From NCBI GenBank assembly GCA_907163375.1, contig CAJQUW010001438.1:62001-126000 (forward strand): a stretch of 64,000 nucleotides of DNA, given 5' to 3'. The notes under the pieces are model-generated. The model was not told the origin of the DNA. It ran no database searches and saw only the letters and a list, made by a program, of their open reading frames with translations. Positions 34,342 to 46,296 of this stretch are shown here, piece after piece (position 1 is the stretch's first letter; each line of letters opens with the position of its first letter). The translations under genes were made by a program, and so were the position numbers. Source of the DNA: Prostheceraeus crozeri (Eukaryota > Platyhelminthes > Polycladida > Euryleptidae).

Positions 34342-36018
34342 TTTTTAGTGTGTATACACAGTGTAATCTGGCACCTCCTAAAATCAAAAGAAACTACATA
34401 CTAAAGCCTCACACACTGAAATTTCAGGAGGCTATACTGAGACAGTAGGTTGGCATCCTAGAAGGTCAGTAACCTCCTAAATTCACTTTTCTCGTGGAAC
34501 ATGCATTTTTACAGCAAGTTAGATATCATGACTTTGTTGAAATAATTTACACAGACCATATTCACTGTATTTTATAAAAAATATTATATGTTAAGCGAAA
34601 TAAGATAAATTGGTTATAATTTGTTTTAGTCAGTAACACTTCTTTAAAATTTTAGGAGGTTGTCCTGAAATAGGAGGCTATTCTATTAAACGCTTGTCTC
34701 TGCATTGCAAAGAAATTTACATTGTCACCATTCCCAAAAATTTGTTGTGATTGAGAAAGTTTCTCTTGATTGGCTATTACTTGAAAAATCCTCTTACATT
34801 GCGTGTAAAACAGGAGAGTGAAAAATTGTCAATTTTTGTTTCAAATAGTACGACATGATTTGCAATTAAACGTGTTAGCCATGTTAGTTTTGTGTGATGT
34901 TCTGTTGTAGTATTTGTGAAGTTACTGGAAGTAATCTCTATGAGTACTTGAAGCACGTTAGCAACCATTCAGCCCAACGCAAAAGGTGATTGAAATTATG
35001 TCTGTGATATCTATTTATGTCAATTCGTTAGGAAATAGGCGAACAGAACAATTGTTCCTGAAGCTTTCTTGTCTATTGGATGTGATAGTCAAAAGAAAGA
35101 TCAGGTGCATTTTATGAAAAATACATGATGTATTACGAGCAAAATTGGGATTTATATCCCTTGACTCTCATACAACACTCTATGAGCAACCTACCTAAGT
35201 TACGCAACGCACCTTGACCCTCAAACCCTTGTGACACTTTATGACAATCAACCGAGGTCTACATCAATCCCCATGTTCGACACGTAATATGTGTATACTC
35301 CCTAAGATCGCAGCAGATGGTTAATCTAAAAATAATAACAGTTCTGTGAAAGTTGTTTGTCCACAGTAAAACGTCCTCCTGCTTTGCAATCCTTGGCAAC
35401 GTTGTCAAACAGTATGTTCAAAGTAATGGCTGTACGGAAATTCCATTAAATCTAACAATAACTAATATGCTGGAATAAAGCTATTTTATTGGGTACTGCG
35501 AAAATATGGATGCTAAGGTAGCTTTTTTTATGCATTGTAAAAGATTATGGTAATAGCAAGACTACAAGTCAAAGTTTTGGGAAAACCTAAAGCCATGACA
35601 TTTCGAGGTTGGTGGTGGCTATTACACCGACTGAGCAAGTATGTAAAATATATGTTCCATACATATTTCCATGCCTCATATTTATCAGCTAGACTCTCCA
35701 TCATTCAATATAACAAAAATATGTATAAAAATGTGCTTGTCGCTGCTCCTGTCTTGGTCTTGCTTAGTCATCCAATTTTTTATGAGAATTTTAGTGAATT
35801 CTAAGGCGAAACAAGCTTGTTTCCGTGCTATGAACGACTCCTATCCTTTCAATATAACAAGAAACTCAATTTGGCGGTTTATCTTCTGACTAAATTTTCG
35901 ATCTCTTGCTTACTTATCGGCTTATTTGTCAGCATTACCGGCTCAGTCAGTGTCCACAGCCATCGAGATAAGACATTCAATTGAGTGATCAAAGCATGAA
36001 TTGCTATTATTGCTCAAA
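34342..36018. other. Unassigned intergenic DNA
   Basis: No supported gene. Repeated 'cctcctaaa' and 'aggaggct' patches at 34370-34680 suggest an old inverted-repeat remnant, not defined further. Confidence 0.4.
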
Positions 36019-37687
36019 TACAGATTGTTTCATAAAAAATGGATCACCCTTAAACATCACCTTAACTTCAACTTTGTCTAACTCCGCCAAACTTGAACGA
36101 ATTTCTCTGAAATTTGGAAGATATCTCAGTTGCGCTTACTAATATCATTGTTGGAAATTTCAAGCATTAATATTTAGTTGTTTTCCTGTTATAGATAAAA
36201 AAGTAGTAGATAATTTGATCTTCATTTAGCAATGTTACACAAAATCATACCTCACTCTTATAAAATTATTTTTGTTTCCTTTGTTATGTAATATGTTGTT
36301 CTACAAGCCAAAAGCTATCAAGCAAAACAAAAATAAAGAAAATCGGTCAATCAGAGCCAGTATAGCACCATTATTCATCAACAATAATGTAACTGCTACA
36401 TGTGATTAACTGGACTTCATGTTCCATAGCTTCCTGACTTCGTAGCGGTGGTGTTGGCAGCACTCCTGATTGCTTTCAGCTAGAAATCTATCTCTTACCG
36501 GTTGAAAACAATACAAAGCACAAATGAACAATAACGAGATCGCATTCACAAAAGGCAAAGTGTCAGCCTTGCTAGAACTAGGCGAGGGTTTTCTTTGCGA
36601 GCTACAAGCAAGCGACTAAATGTCCCTTACACAAATGTGCATCGATGGCATAATGATGATTTTCGACTCTGTCGTAAAGAGGGCTCTGGCCGTCCACGCA
36701 AAACATCCAAACGTAGAGACCGCCTAATTTTCAGATTTGTTAAAGTTGATCCAAGTCTCTCGTTAACTGAGATGGCTGCACTAGACTCGTCTATTTCTAA
36801 GTCCACTATTCGTAGAAGACTTATTGAGTCGAATTTCAAGAGCTGTAAGAGGCCCTCTCAGATCGAATTATCAGATCAGCATATAAAAAGACGTCTCAGA
36901 TGGGCAATGAGTCATTCATTGTCACTGGCGAAATCAATGGGATCGGGTTGTCTGGTCTGATGAGGCATCAATCCGTCTGAAGGATAGTGATGGTCGATTG
37001 AGATTATGGATAAAATCTGATCAGGAAATTCCGAGACATTTACATCGTCCCCGGGTACGAGGTGGTGCGACTCTACTGATTTGGGCTGGCATTTGGACCA
37101 ATGGCCGCTCTGAACTTCACATACAGCAAGGAACCATGAATTCTGAACGCTATGTGAATGTTTTAAGAATGAACATTGGCCAAATGACAGATCAACTTGG
37201 TGATCCATCGACTTGGTTATTTATGGATGATAATACTACGTGTCACAGGAGTAGTAGAGTCAACTTATGCAAGTCTCAATTAGGGCTTAGGACATTATCT
37301 TGGCCAGGTCGTTCTCCTGATCTGAATCCCATAGAAAATGTATGGAGTATTCTAAAACGTAACGTTCGTCGTTCACTGCTACCTACAGATGGCGTATCAC
37401 AACTTACGTCACTGTTAAAAGGAGAGTGGAGAAAGTTAGATCAGTCAAAAATCAACGATATCATCGAATCAATGCCTAGAAGAATTGGTAATGTCATTGA
37501 CAATAAGGGTAGGGCCACAAAATATTAGCTTCTTAGGAACCGTTACTGTATCATAGCTTGTCAGATTATATAGGGACATTTAAATATATTAGGGACATGA
37601 AATAACATGAAAAATGCTTTCTGTATCATACTTATGTTTTATTTAGTCAAATTTTAGGATGATCCACTTTTTATGAAACGGACTGTA
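36019..37687. mobile_element. Tc1/mariner transposon with TIRs and TA target site
   Basis: Element 36021-37685 flanked by TA (36019-36020 and 37686-37687). The ends are inverted repeats of about 33 bp sharing GTTTCATAAAAA and TGGATCA with few mismatches. The interior is a DD34E transposase gene in plus orientation with two frameshifts. Size (1.67 kb) is normal for Tc1 elements. Confidence 0.9.
36524..37528 (+). pseudogene. Tc1-type DD34E transposase, two frameshifts
   Basis: ATG at 36524 begins MNNNEIAFTKGKVSALLELG, the first helix of the paired-type DNA-binding region. The frame shifts near 36590 to RATSKRLNVPYTNVHRW and a GRPRK AT-hook-like GSGRPRKT. SLSLTEMA and STIRRRL follow. A second shift near 36930 is needed to reach WDRVVWSDEASIRL (first Asp). 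WAGIW, then WLFMDDNTTCHRS (second Asp), and SPDLNPIENVW (Glu) complete the triad, with 34 residues between the second Asp and Glu. The rest to the stop at 37528 is intact. Only two lesions suggest fairly recent inactivation. Confidence 0.92.
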
Positions 37688-38964
37688 TATATTTTTTCAA
37701 ACATAAATGTACATCATTATTGAGTTCAATTTATTTTTCAATCTGATGACAAAGGCAATGCAACACCTGCTGTAGATTACTAACCTCTGTTTGCCAAGAT
37801 GAAGTTAGATTTTCTGAAAGGGATACTCAAGATAATTAAATTGGTTGAGGCTAACCTCCGGTAGATCATAAAGAAAAATAATAATACTACAAATACTACA
37901 GGCCTAACTAAAAACTGAGAGAAAAAAATATAACTTACTACTGCGTTTTAAACAAAATTATAAATCTAACAACTTACTTATGACATTAGCGTCTAAAAAG
38001 GAGTGATTATAGACATGACACTTGTGTGTCTGCTTATATACTTCAAACTTTGTAACTTATCTAAATCCCAATCTGCTATCAGTCAAATACAATTACAAAC
38101 AGACCTGTCATTTCTAATGCGGATAACTGGTCAACCACGTGTGGTGTTACGCAAATGCTTCAATCGAAGTGAGAAGATGAAGCTGAAGATAATGAAAAGT
38201 AAAGAATTTGATCCCTCCAAAGGACCGATCTGGCTTTCCCACAGGTTACATGAAGTGCAACTAAAACAGATAATTGATATATGCTGAGATAAAGTTGATG
38301 AGGACAAAAGCAATAGAGGTCATCAGCAGGAACTTGAGCAAGATTCACGTTTCGGCCCCTTAATTCCTGTACGTTCAAACTCAAGAGTCATATATCAAGT
38401 GTGCTTAGGTTGCTCAGCAAATTCTAGAATTGTTCTATATGGTTTTTTTGAGATTCCCTTTGACACTGACGTTTGTTTAGAGGGATTGATAAATTGTGCA
38501 TAGTGCAGTGATACTGGTCTGCTGATTTATGACGGACGGTGAACATATTTGTTTGCTAATATACGTTAGCGAGGTCATGTGCTGAAAATCAACACACTCC
38601 CCTTCCCATTGTCACACATATCATGTCAGATAGGAGGTAGTGATTCACACATTCTTACATCGAGGGGAAAAATATTTCACTCACTATATCAGAGATGATA
38701 GAGCAAAAGTTATTACGTTACTCTCAGCAGCTGTGGCATACTTACTTCAGATATGATATCATCACACAAGCTGTTTGTGAAAATGCAGCTCGGGTACAAG
38801 AGTGAAATTATTGCACCCAAATTACCGAATGAATCGTTGCCGATCACTGACGCAGCAATTCGATTCCAACTTGACTAAAATCGTTTAAAAGACCAGATCT
38901 CAGACAATGATTGTTTCAGCAAATGTTGTTCTCACTCAATTTTTTCTGTAGATAAGCCTAGATA
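37688..38964. other. Unassigned intergenic DNA
   Basis: A 94-codon plus-strand frame at 38003-38287 has no recognisable motif or splice signals I trust. Nothing else seen. Confidence 0.45.
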
Positions 38965-41900
38965 GACTATGCCCGAAATTCTAGCGACTCTTTGTATCTT
39001 GTGATATTGTGACGTGAAATCTACATGTAAACGTTTCAGCTTATCGAATCCTTGAGCTCAGCCCTAGGGGTCACTATGCCAAATTTCTAGCGGTTGTTGG
39101 TATCTTGTGATGCTGTGACGTGAAGTCCACATGTAGATGTTTCAGCTTATATAATCCCTGGGTTCAGCTTTGTGGGCCATTATGTCCGAATTCACAGCGG
39201 TTGTTGGTGTCTTGTGATATTTTGACTTGAAATCTACATGTAGATATTTCAGCTTATGTAATCCTTGGACTCAGCCCCAGGAGCCACTATGCCCGAATTT
39301 CTAGCGGTTCTTGATATCTTGTGATATTGTGACTTGAAATCTAAGTGTTTCAGCTTATATAATCTTTGGACTCAGCCCCAGGAGCCACTATGCCCGAATT
39401 TCTAGCGGGTCTTGATATCTTGTGATATTGTGACTTGAAATCTAAGTGTTTCAGCTCATTGAATCCTTAGGCTGAGCCCTAGGGGCCACTGTGCCCGAAT
39501 TCACAGCGGCTCTTGGTGTTTTGTGATATTGTGACTTGAAATCTATATGTAGATATTTCAGCTTATAACCCTGGGTTCAGCCCCAGGAGCCACTATGCCC
39601 GAATTTCTAGCGGTTCTTGATATCTTATGATATTGTGACCTGAAATCTAAGTGTTTCAGCTTATATAATCCTTGGACTCAGCCCCAGTGGCCACTATGCC
39701 CGAATTTCTAGCGGTTCTTGATATCTTGTGATATTGTGACTTGAAATCTAAATGTTTCAGCTTATTGAATCCTTAGGCTGAGCCCTAGGGGCCACTATGC
39801 CCGAATTCACAGCGGCTCTTGGTGTTTTGTGATATTGTGACTTGAAATCTGAGTGTTTCAGCTTATTGAATTCTTGGGCTCAGCCCTAGGGGCCACCATG
39901 CCCGAATCTCTATTGACTGTTGATATCTTGTGATATTGTGACCTGAAATCTAAGTGTTTCAGCTTATATAATCCTTGGACTCAGCCCCAGGAGCCACTAT
40001 GCCCGAATTTCTAGCGGTTCTTGATATCTTGTGATATTGTGACTTGAAATCTAAGTGTTTCAGCTTATATAATCCTTGGACTCAGCCCCAGGAGCCACTA
40101 TGCCCGAATTTCTAGCGGTTCTTGATATCTTGTGATATTGTGACTTGAAATCTAAATGTTTCAGCTTATTGAATTCTTAGGCTGTGCCCTAGTGGCCACT
40201 ATGCCCGAATTCACAGCGGCTCTTGGTGTTTTGTGATATTGTGACTTGAAATCTGAGTGTTTCAGCTTATTGAATCCTTAGGCTGAGCCCTAGGGGCCAC
40301 TATGCCCGAATTCACAGCGGCTCTTGGTGTTTTGTGATATTGTGACTTGAAATCTGAGTGTTTCAGCTTATTGAATTCTTGGGCTGAGCCCTAGGGGCCA
40401 CTATGCCCGAATCACTATTGACTGTTGATATCTTGTGATATTGTGACCTGAAATCTAAGTGTTTCAGCTTATATAATCCTTGGACTCAGCCCCAGTGGCC
40501 ACTATGCCTGAATCTCTAGCGGTTCTTGATATCTTGTGATATTGTGACTTGAAATCTAAATGTTTCAGCTTATTGAATCCTTAGGCTGAGCCCTAGGGGC
40601 CACTATGCCCGAATTCACAGCGGCTCTTGGTGTTTTGTGATATTGTGACTTGAAATCTGAGTGTTTCAGCTTATTGAATCCTTAGGCTGAGCCCTAGGGG
40701 CCACTATGCCCGAATTCACAGCGGCTCTTTGTGTTTTGTGATATTGTGACCTGAAATCTGAGTGTTTCAGTTTATTGAATCCTTAGGCTGAGCCCTAGGG
40801 GCCACTATGCCCGAATTCACAGCGGCTCTTGGTGTTTTGTGATATTGTGACTTGAAATCTGAGTGTTTCAGCTTATTGAATTCTTGGGCTCAGCCCTAGG
40901 GCCACTATGCCCGAATCTCTATTGTCTGTTGATATTTTGTGATATTGTGACCTGAAATCTAAGTGTTTCAGCTTATATAATCCTTGGACTCAGCCCCAGG
41001 AGCCACTATGCCCGAATTTCTAGCGGTTATTGATATCTTGTGATATTGTGACTTGAAATCTAAATGTTTCAGCTTATTGAATTCTTAGGCTGAGCCCTAG
41101 GGGCCACTATGCCCGAATTCACAGCGGCTCTTGGTGTTTTGTGATATTGTGACCTGAAATCTGAGTGTTTCAGCTTATTGAATCCTTAGGCTGAGCCCTA
41201 GGGGCCACTATGCCCGAATTCACAGCGGCTCTTTGTGTTTTGTGATATTGTGACTTGAAATCTGAGTGTTTCAGTTTATTGAATCCTTAGGCTGAGCCCT
41301 AGGGGCCACTATGCCCGAATTCACAGCGGCTCTTGGTGTTTTGTGATATTGTGACTTGAAATCTGAGTGTTTCAGCTTATTGAATTCTTGGGCTCAGCCC
41401 TAGGGGCCACTATGCCCGAATCTCTATTGACTGTTGATATTTTGTGATATTGTGACCTGAAATCTAAGTGTTTCAGCTTATATAATCCTTGGACTCAGCC
41501 CCAGGAGCCACTATGCCCGAATTTCTAGCGGTTCTTGATATCTTGTGATATTGTGACTTGAAATCTAAATGTTTCAGCTTATTGAATTCTTAGGCTGAGC
41601 CCTAGGGGCCACTATGCCCGAATCTCTATTGACTGTTGATATCTTGTGATATTGTGACCTGAAATCTAAGCGTTTCAGCTTATATAATCCTTGGACTCAG
41701 CCCCAGTGGCCACTATGCCCGAATCTCTAGCGGTTCTTGATATCTTGTGATATTGTGACTTGAAATCTAAATGTTTCAGCTTATTGAATTCTTAGGCTGA
41801 GCCCTAGGGGCCACTATGCCCGAATTCACAGCGGCTCTTGGTGTTTTGTGATATTGTGACTTGAAATCTGAGTGTTTCAGTTTATTGAATCCTTAGGCTG

Positions 41901-42533
41901 AGCCCTAGGGGCCACTATGCCCGAATTCACAGCGGCTCTTGGTGTTTTGTGATATTGTGACTTGAAATCTGAGTGTTTCAGCTTATTGAATTCTTGGGCT
42001 CAGCCCTAGGGGCCACCATGCCCGAATCTCTATTGACTGTTGATATTTTGTGATATTGTGACCTGAAATCTAAGTGTTTCAGCTTATATAATCCTTGGAC
42101 TCAGCCCCAGGAGCCACTATGCCCGAATTCACAGCGGCTCTTGATATCTTGTGATATTGTGACTTGAAATCTAAATGTTTCAGCTTATTGAATTCTTAGG
42201 CTGAGCCCTATGGGCCACTATGCCCGAATTCACAGCGGCTCTTGGTGTTTTGTGATATTGTGACTTGAAATCTGAGTGTTTCAGCTTATTGAATCCTTAG
42301 GCTGAGCCCTAGGGGCCACTATGCCCGAATTCACAGCGGCTCTTGGTGTTTTGTGATATTGTGACTTGAAATCTGAGTGTTTCAGCTTATTGAATCCTTA
42401 GGCTCAGCCCTAGGGGCCACCATGCCCGAATCTCTATTGACTGTTGATATCTTGTGATATTGTGACCTGAAATCTAAGTGTTTCAGCTTATATAATCCTT
42501 GGACTCAGCCCCAGGAGCCACTATGCCCGAATT
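38965..42533. repeat. ~101-bp satellite array, about 36 units
   Basis: Each unit contains ATGCCCGAAT, then a variable 'agcggttcttgatatc' part, TGTGATATTGTGAC, TGAAATCT, GTTTCAGCTTAT and a G/C-rich 'agccc(c/t)agg' part. Spacing between successive ATGCCCGAAT sites is 100-102 bp through most of the array, slightly irregular in the first five. Several unit types recur: TATATAATCCTTGGACTCAG, TTGAATCCTTAGGCTGAG and TTGAATTCTTGGGCTCAG, each with its own downstream variant. They alternate in runs, a higher-order pattern. Units at the left edge are the most diverged, as expected at an array margin. No coding role seen. Confidence 0.97.
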
Positions 42534-42554
42534 TTGTTTTAAAATCTCAGCTTT

Positions 42555-44807
42555 AGCAGAGATCTAATGGCCTTGCATTAAGAGACTTTTATGACCATTT
42601 CAGAATTATTTGTCCATTTCATGGTTGTCCCGTTTCACAAATTACTTTGTCTGGTATCAAAAAACATGTATATTCTCATCATGAAGTGCTGGAAACTGAT
42701 AATCGAGTGGAAGACGAGGAACGCGGTGAACCCTCAGTTGTTGACCATGATGACGCTTCAATCTCATGTGGAAATGATTTGGTAAATGAAGTGGAGATGG
42801 AGGATCGCGAATCCGATGACAGTTTGACGCCCAGAAGACGGATCATGAAAGATTTATCCGACGATTTTTTCTTATTTTATGGCTATGCTATGGATATCCT
42901 ATGTTTGTCTGAGAGGGCTGCGCTTGAATTAACGGCTCGAACTGAAGCAATTGTGTCAAACATTGCATCCAATATTGCTTCTGCGGCAGTTGATGATATG
43001 ACAAGTGGTTCCAGCGCAGTGGATACGTCGTATTTTCACCCCTTACCGACAATGGCAATTAATCGAATGATACTCGATGATTATCTTGAAAAGAAGTTTA
43101 AATTTTATCCTGGCGACGAGGTGCTGTGTTCGAATGGTGATACATTCACCTATGTTCCTTTGTCGGTGTACATACGGACGAAATTCTTACAGGATGAGAA
43201 TATATTTGAACCGAACGATGAATATTTTCAATCACCATACTTAACAGAACACATCAAACTAGAAACAAATGAAAACGATAAGTATGTACACATTTTGCTA
43301 TATAGTGACGAATTTGAGGTGTAAATCCCATAGGTGTTGCGCGTTCAAAACATAAATTATTTGCTATCTATTTTAAGGTGCTTAATTTTCATCGCCATAA
43401 TTCGAATCTAGATGCGATTCATTTACTGATGCTTGCGAAGTGCTCAACTCTAAAAAATGTTGGCATTCGCCCTCTGATTGATGAGTTGAATGAGCTATAT
43501 TTCTGTGGTGTTCAAGTTGAGTCTTTCAGATGCTATGCAATTGCAAATAGCATCAGTGGTGATAATCTGTCGAATAACTTTGTAGGAGGTTTCTCATTGT
43601 CTTTTTCTAGAGGAATGTTTTGCAGATACTGTAAGGTATCTGGGTGTAACGTCAATTTGGTAGTATCTGATGTGGAGCTTGAACGGTTAGATCTCATGTA
43701 AACATTGTTTCGGACGCTATTAATAATGAAAATGGTATGACTTTCATTACTCCGTTTCTCGACTTACCTTACATGAAAATGCCTTATTTCCTTTCACCAG
43801 ACGTGTTTCATGATTTGTTTGAAGGGGTCTCACACCTTGTGTTGTGCACTGCTCTCAATGACTTATTGAGGCGGTCTGTCATATCTTCAGATACAATGAA
43901 CAAAATATTTCGTGACCATTCTACATTTTCTCCTGCTGATGTAAAACTTCATCACATCAGAAACGGACACTTACCATTCTCTGGATCGCAAATGATTTAT
44001 TGGTTGCAAATGTTTTGTTCTTATTTCGGTTGCTTATTTGATTTGGAGAATTCTGTTTGGCAACTAGTATTGTCACATTGTGAAATGATTGAAATATTGA
44101 CATGCCTTCATGTAATTCCTGATGCAAAAATTGAACATTTGCGTTTTCTAATTACTCAGCAAAACGAGATTTTGTCAGATATCTACCATTCAGGTATTCG
44201 ATACAAGTGTAAATTTCATATAATGCAACATTACCCTGATCTTCTGAAAATTTATGGAAACTTAGCTTGTTTTTCAACTATGCGCTTTGAGGGACTGCAT
44301 CAATATTCTAAAGGATTGATGCAGACTATCAGACAGTTTATAAATTTGCCTAAAACGCTGTGTTACCGATATCAGAGACGGTCAGCTATACTCAGAAATG
44401 AAAGGTCATTGATAAACGGGGTGATGTGTGATGTTGCATTACCGTTTCACTTCAGAAACTTAGATTACAGTCAAAGGAAAGCAATTTTTGACTATTTTCA
44501 GTGTTCGGAGAGAGAAGTGTTTGATTTTCCGATGCGAATCTCATATCACATAGTCCACTGTGGCTATCACTACTTCAGCAAAACTCGGCAATCTGTCATT
44601 GCCATGTCTGTTTGTGATATAGAAAATGATCCCATTTTTTGGATGGTTGAGCTCATTTTGTACGTCAGAGAACAATGGGTATTCCTACTTCAGAAATTGG
44701 AATGTTCCTTTGAACCACATTTCAGATCGTATATCGTTATTCGGCGAACACCGGAACTCAGATGTATACCTCCTTCAGCACCAATACACCCTCCACTTGA
44801 AACTTAA
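42555..44807 (+). pseudogene. DDE-type transposase-like gene, two frameshifts
   Basis: Begins only ~20 bp after the satellite. A C2H2-like finger comes first (CPFHGC ... HVYSHH), then an acidic linker and a region ending VHILLYSDEFEV (about 43300). One missing base turns the expected valine-valine-Asn-Pro junction into TAA. The frame continues NPIG, SKHKLFAIYF, and then SGDNLSNNFVGGF plus CRYCK. A second shift at about 43700 leads to FLSPDVFHDLFEGV, HLPFSGSQMIYWL, FHIMQHYPDLLK, and CFSTMRFEGLHQYSK. The Asp of SDEFE, Asp of SGDNL and Glu of RFEGLH are likely catalytic. I recognise this as a transposon protein family widespread in animals, distantly like tnp2/CACTA; exact superfamily uncertain. 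Confidence 0.72.
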
Positions 44808-46296
44808 ATTTTGGGTGGTTTCATGTCAATGTCAATGAAACAGATCATAAAAGACATTAATGATGCTTTTTCTGTGTGACTGCAACGGTTTTCATCTAAT
44901 AGCAGAACGATAGCGAATCAAGAAGATCTGTTGCATTATGTAACATTAGATGCCTCCTTAAATACGTCGTGAACTATTATAAATTGAATTTTATTTGACT
45001 TACTTTAAGTGTCATAGCTCAAGTGGACCGATTTTAATTTTTTTACCTTAGAATCATGCACCTTCAAGGAATTGGACTTTCAAAGATCCATTGACTTCCA
45101 CACCGTGTTAAAACAGTAGACAGAAATATGCGTACTCAAACATACACGATCCCTCTGTCATATTCATGTCATCTTGTTTCTATAATATCACATGATAATA
45201 ATTGTTGAATTTTTCCTTTATTCAATTAGACATGTATTTGAACTGTTCGTCTATAAACAAAGTTCCATATAAACAAAGTGCACCCTATGGCTGCTATGGA
45301 TATGAGTGTCCGTCCAGTTCTACATGGTTCCTCTTCTTGTCAGACAGGATGAAAAACAGACATGGATTCGATGGGACGCAGATTGAAGTATTTGGTTGAA
45401 ATGATATATTCTATGTTATATCTTATTAAGCAATAAGACATAAGTCTAAAGACATAATTTTTGACACAGTTTGTCTTCAGGTCATTTCCGATGACGTGTT
45501 TGTGTTATTATCACGTTCTGATCGGCGATGTATGTGGATAAAATAGGTCAAAATACGTCTTTTTGCCGAAATTAAGTGGATTGCCAAATCTTAATGCGTT
45601 CAGCTTCATAGACAAAGGTACATGAACATCATAGGAAAATACCTGCAGACATTCCATGTCAAAAACTTAGTACTTTTCATTCAACAAGATGAAACTTGGA
45701 AAATGTTTTATTTGTGTATGCATCAGAGCAAGCGCTGAGCTGAACTTGTTGTAGGCCTATAGCGAATTTGTGATAAGAAGTTCAGCTAATTTTAGTAAAC
45801 AAAAAGTGTCATTGCAGTCATTCCATGACAATTAAAAATCTCCAATTTCTGCAAGGGGTCAAGTGTCTTCAATTTCTTCAAAAGTCAGAGTATCTTACGA
45901 ATAATCGGTTATACACAGTTTCATTTGCATCACTCCACTACAATTGGGATTTTCTGTCAAAATGACAGGCAAGATGGTTCGTTAATGAAATCATTTTACT
46001 TCAGTTGATACAATATGGGTATGTTGTCCATGAAAATATCGGGGAGCAGTTTCTAAAAGTATTGGGAGATATCATTTTATTCATGTCAATATAGGCAAAA
46101 TGGGAAAGTCGTCATTCCACGACGATAAAAATGCACATATGTAGTAAGCTTAGGAGTTGCATTAATGAACCGGATAGATTGTCATACCACGGGTCTTGGT
46201 AGTCCCTCTGTCTTTTGCATTTTTAATTATGCCAGTTTCTATTGCATCATTAACCTATGAACTATTGCAGATCGAAGCAGATTTAGAAGCATCATT
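44808..46296. other. Unassigned intergenic DNA, 5' flank of the 46.3-kb gene
   Basis: No gene or clear repeat. A possible non-coding first-exon acceptor (TTGCAG) ends at 46270 just before the start codon of the next gene, so the promoter and 5' UTR exons probably lie here. Confidence 0.4.

Noticed and set aside
38003..38287. 94-codon plus-strand frame with an N-terminal hydrophobic stretch
   Set aside because: The rest is featureless and no splice or family evidence supports it; kept only as a remark in the intergenic entry.
38965..42533. Possible CRISPR array because of ~101-bp periodic repeats
   Set aside because: Units are contiguous full-length satellite monomers with no unique spacers, in an animal genome.
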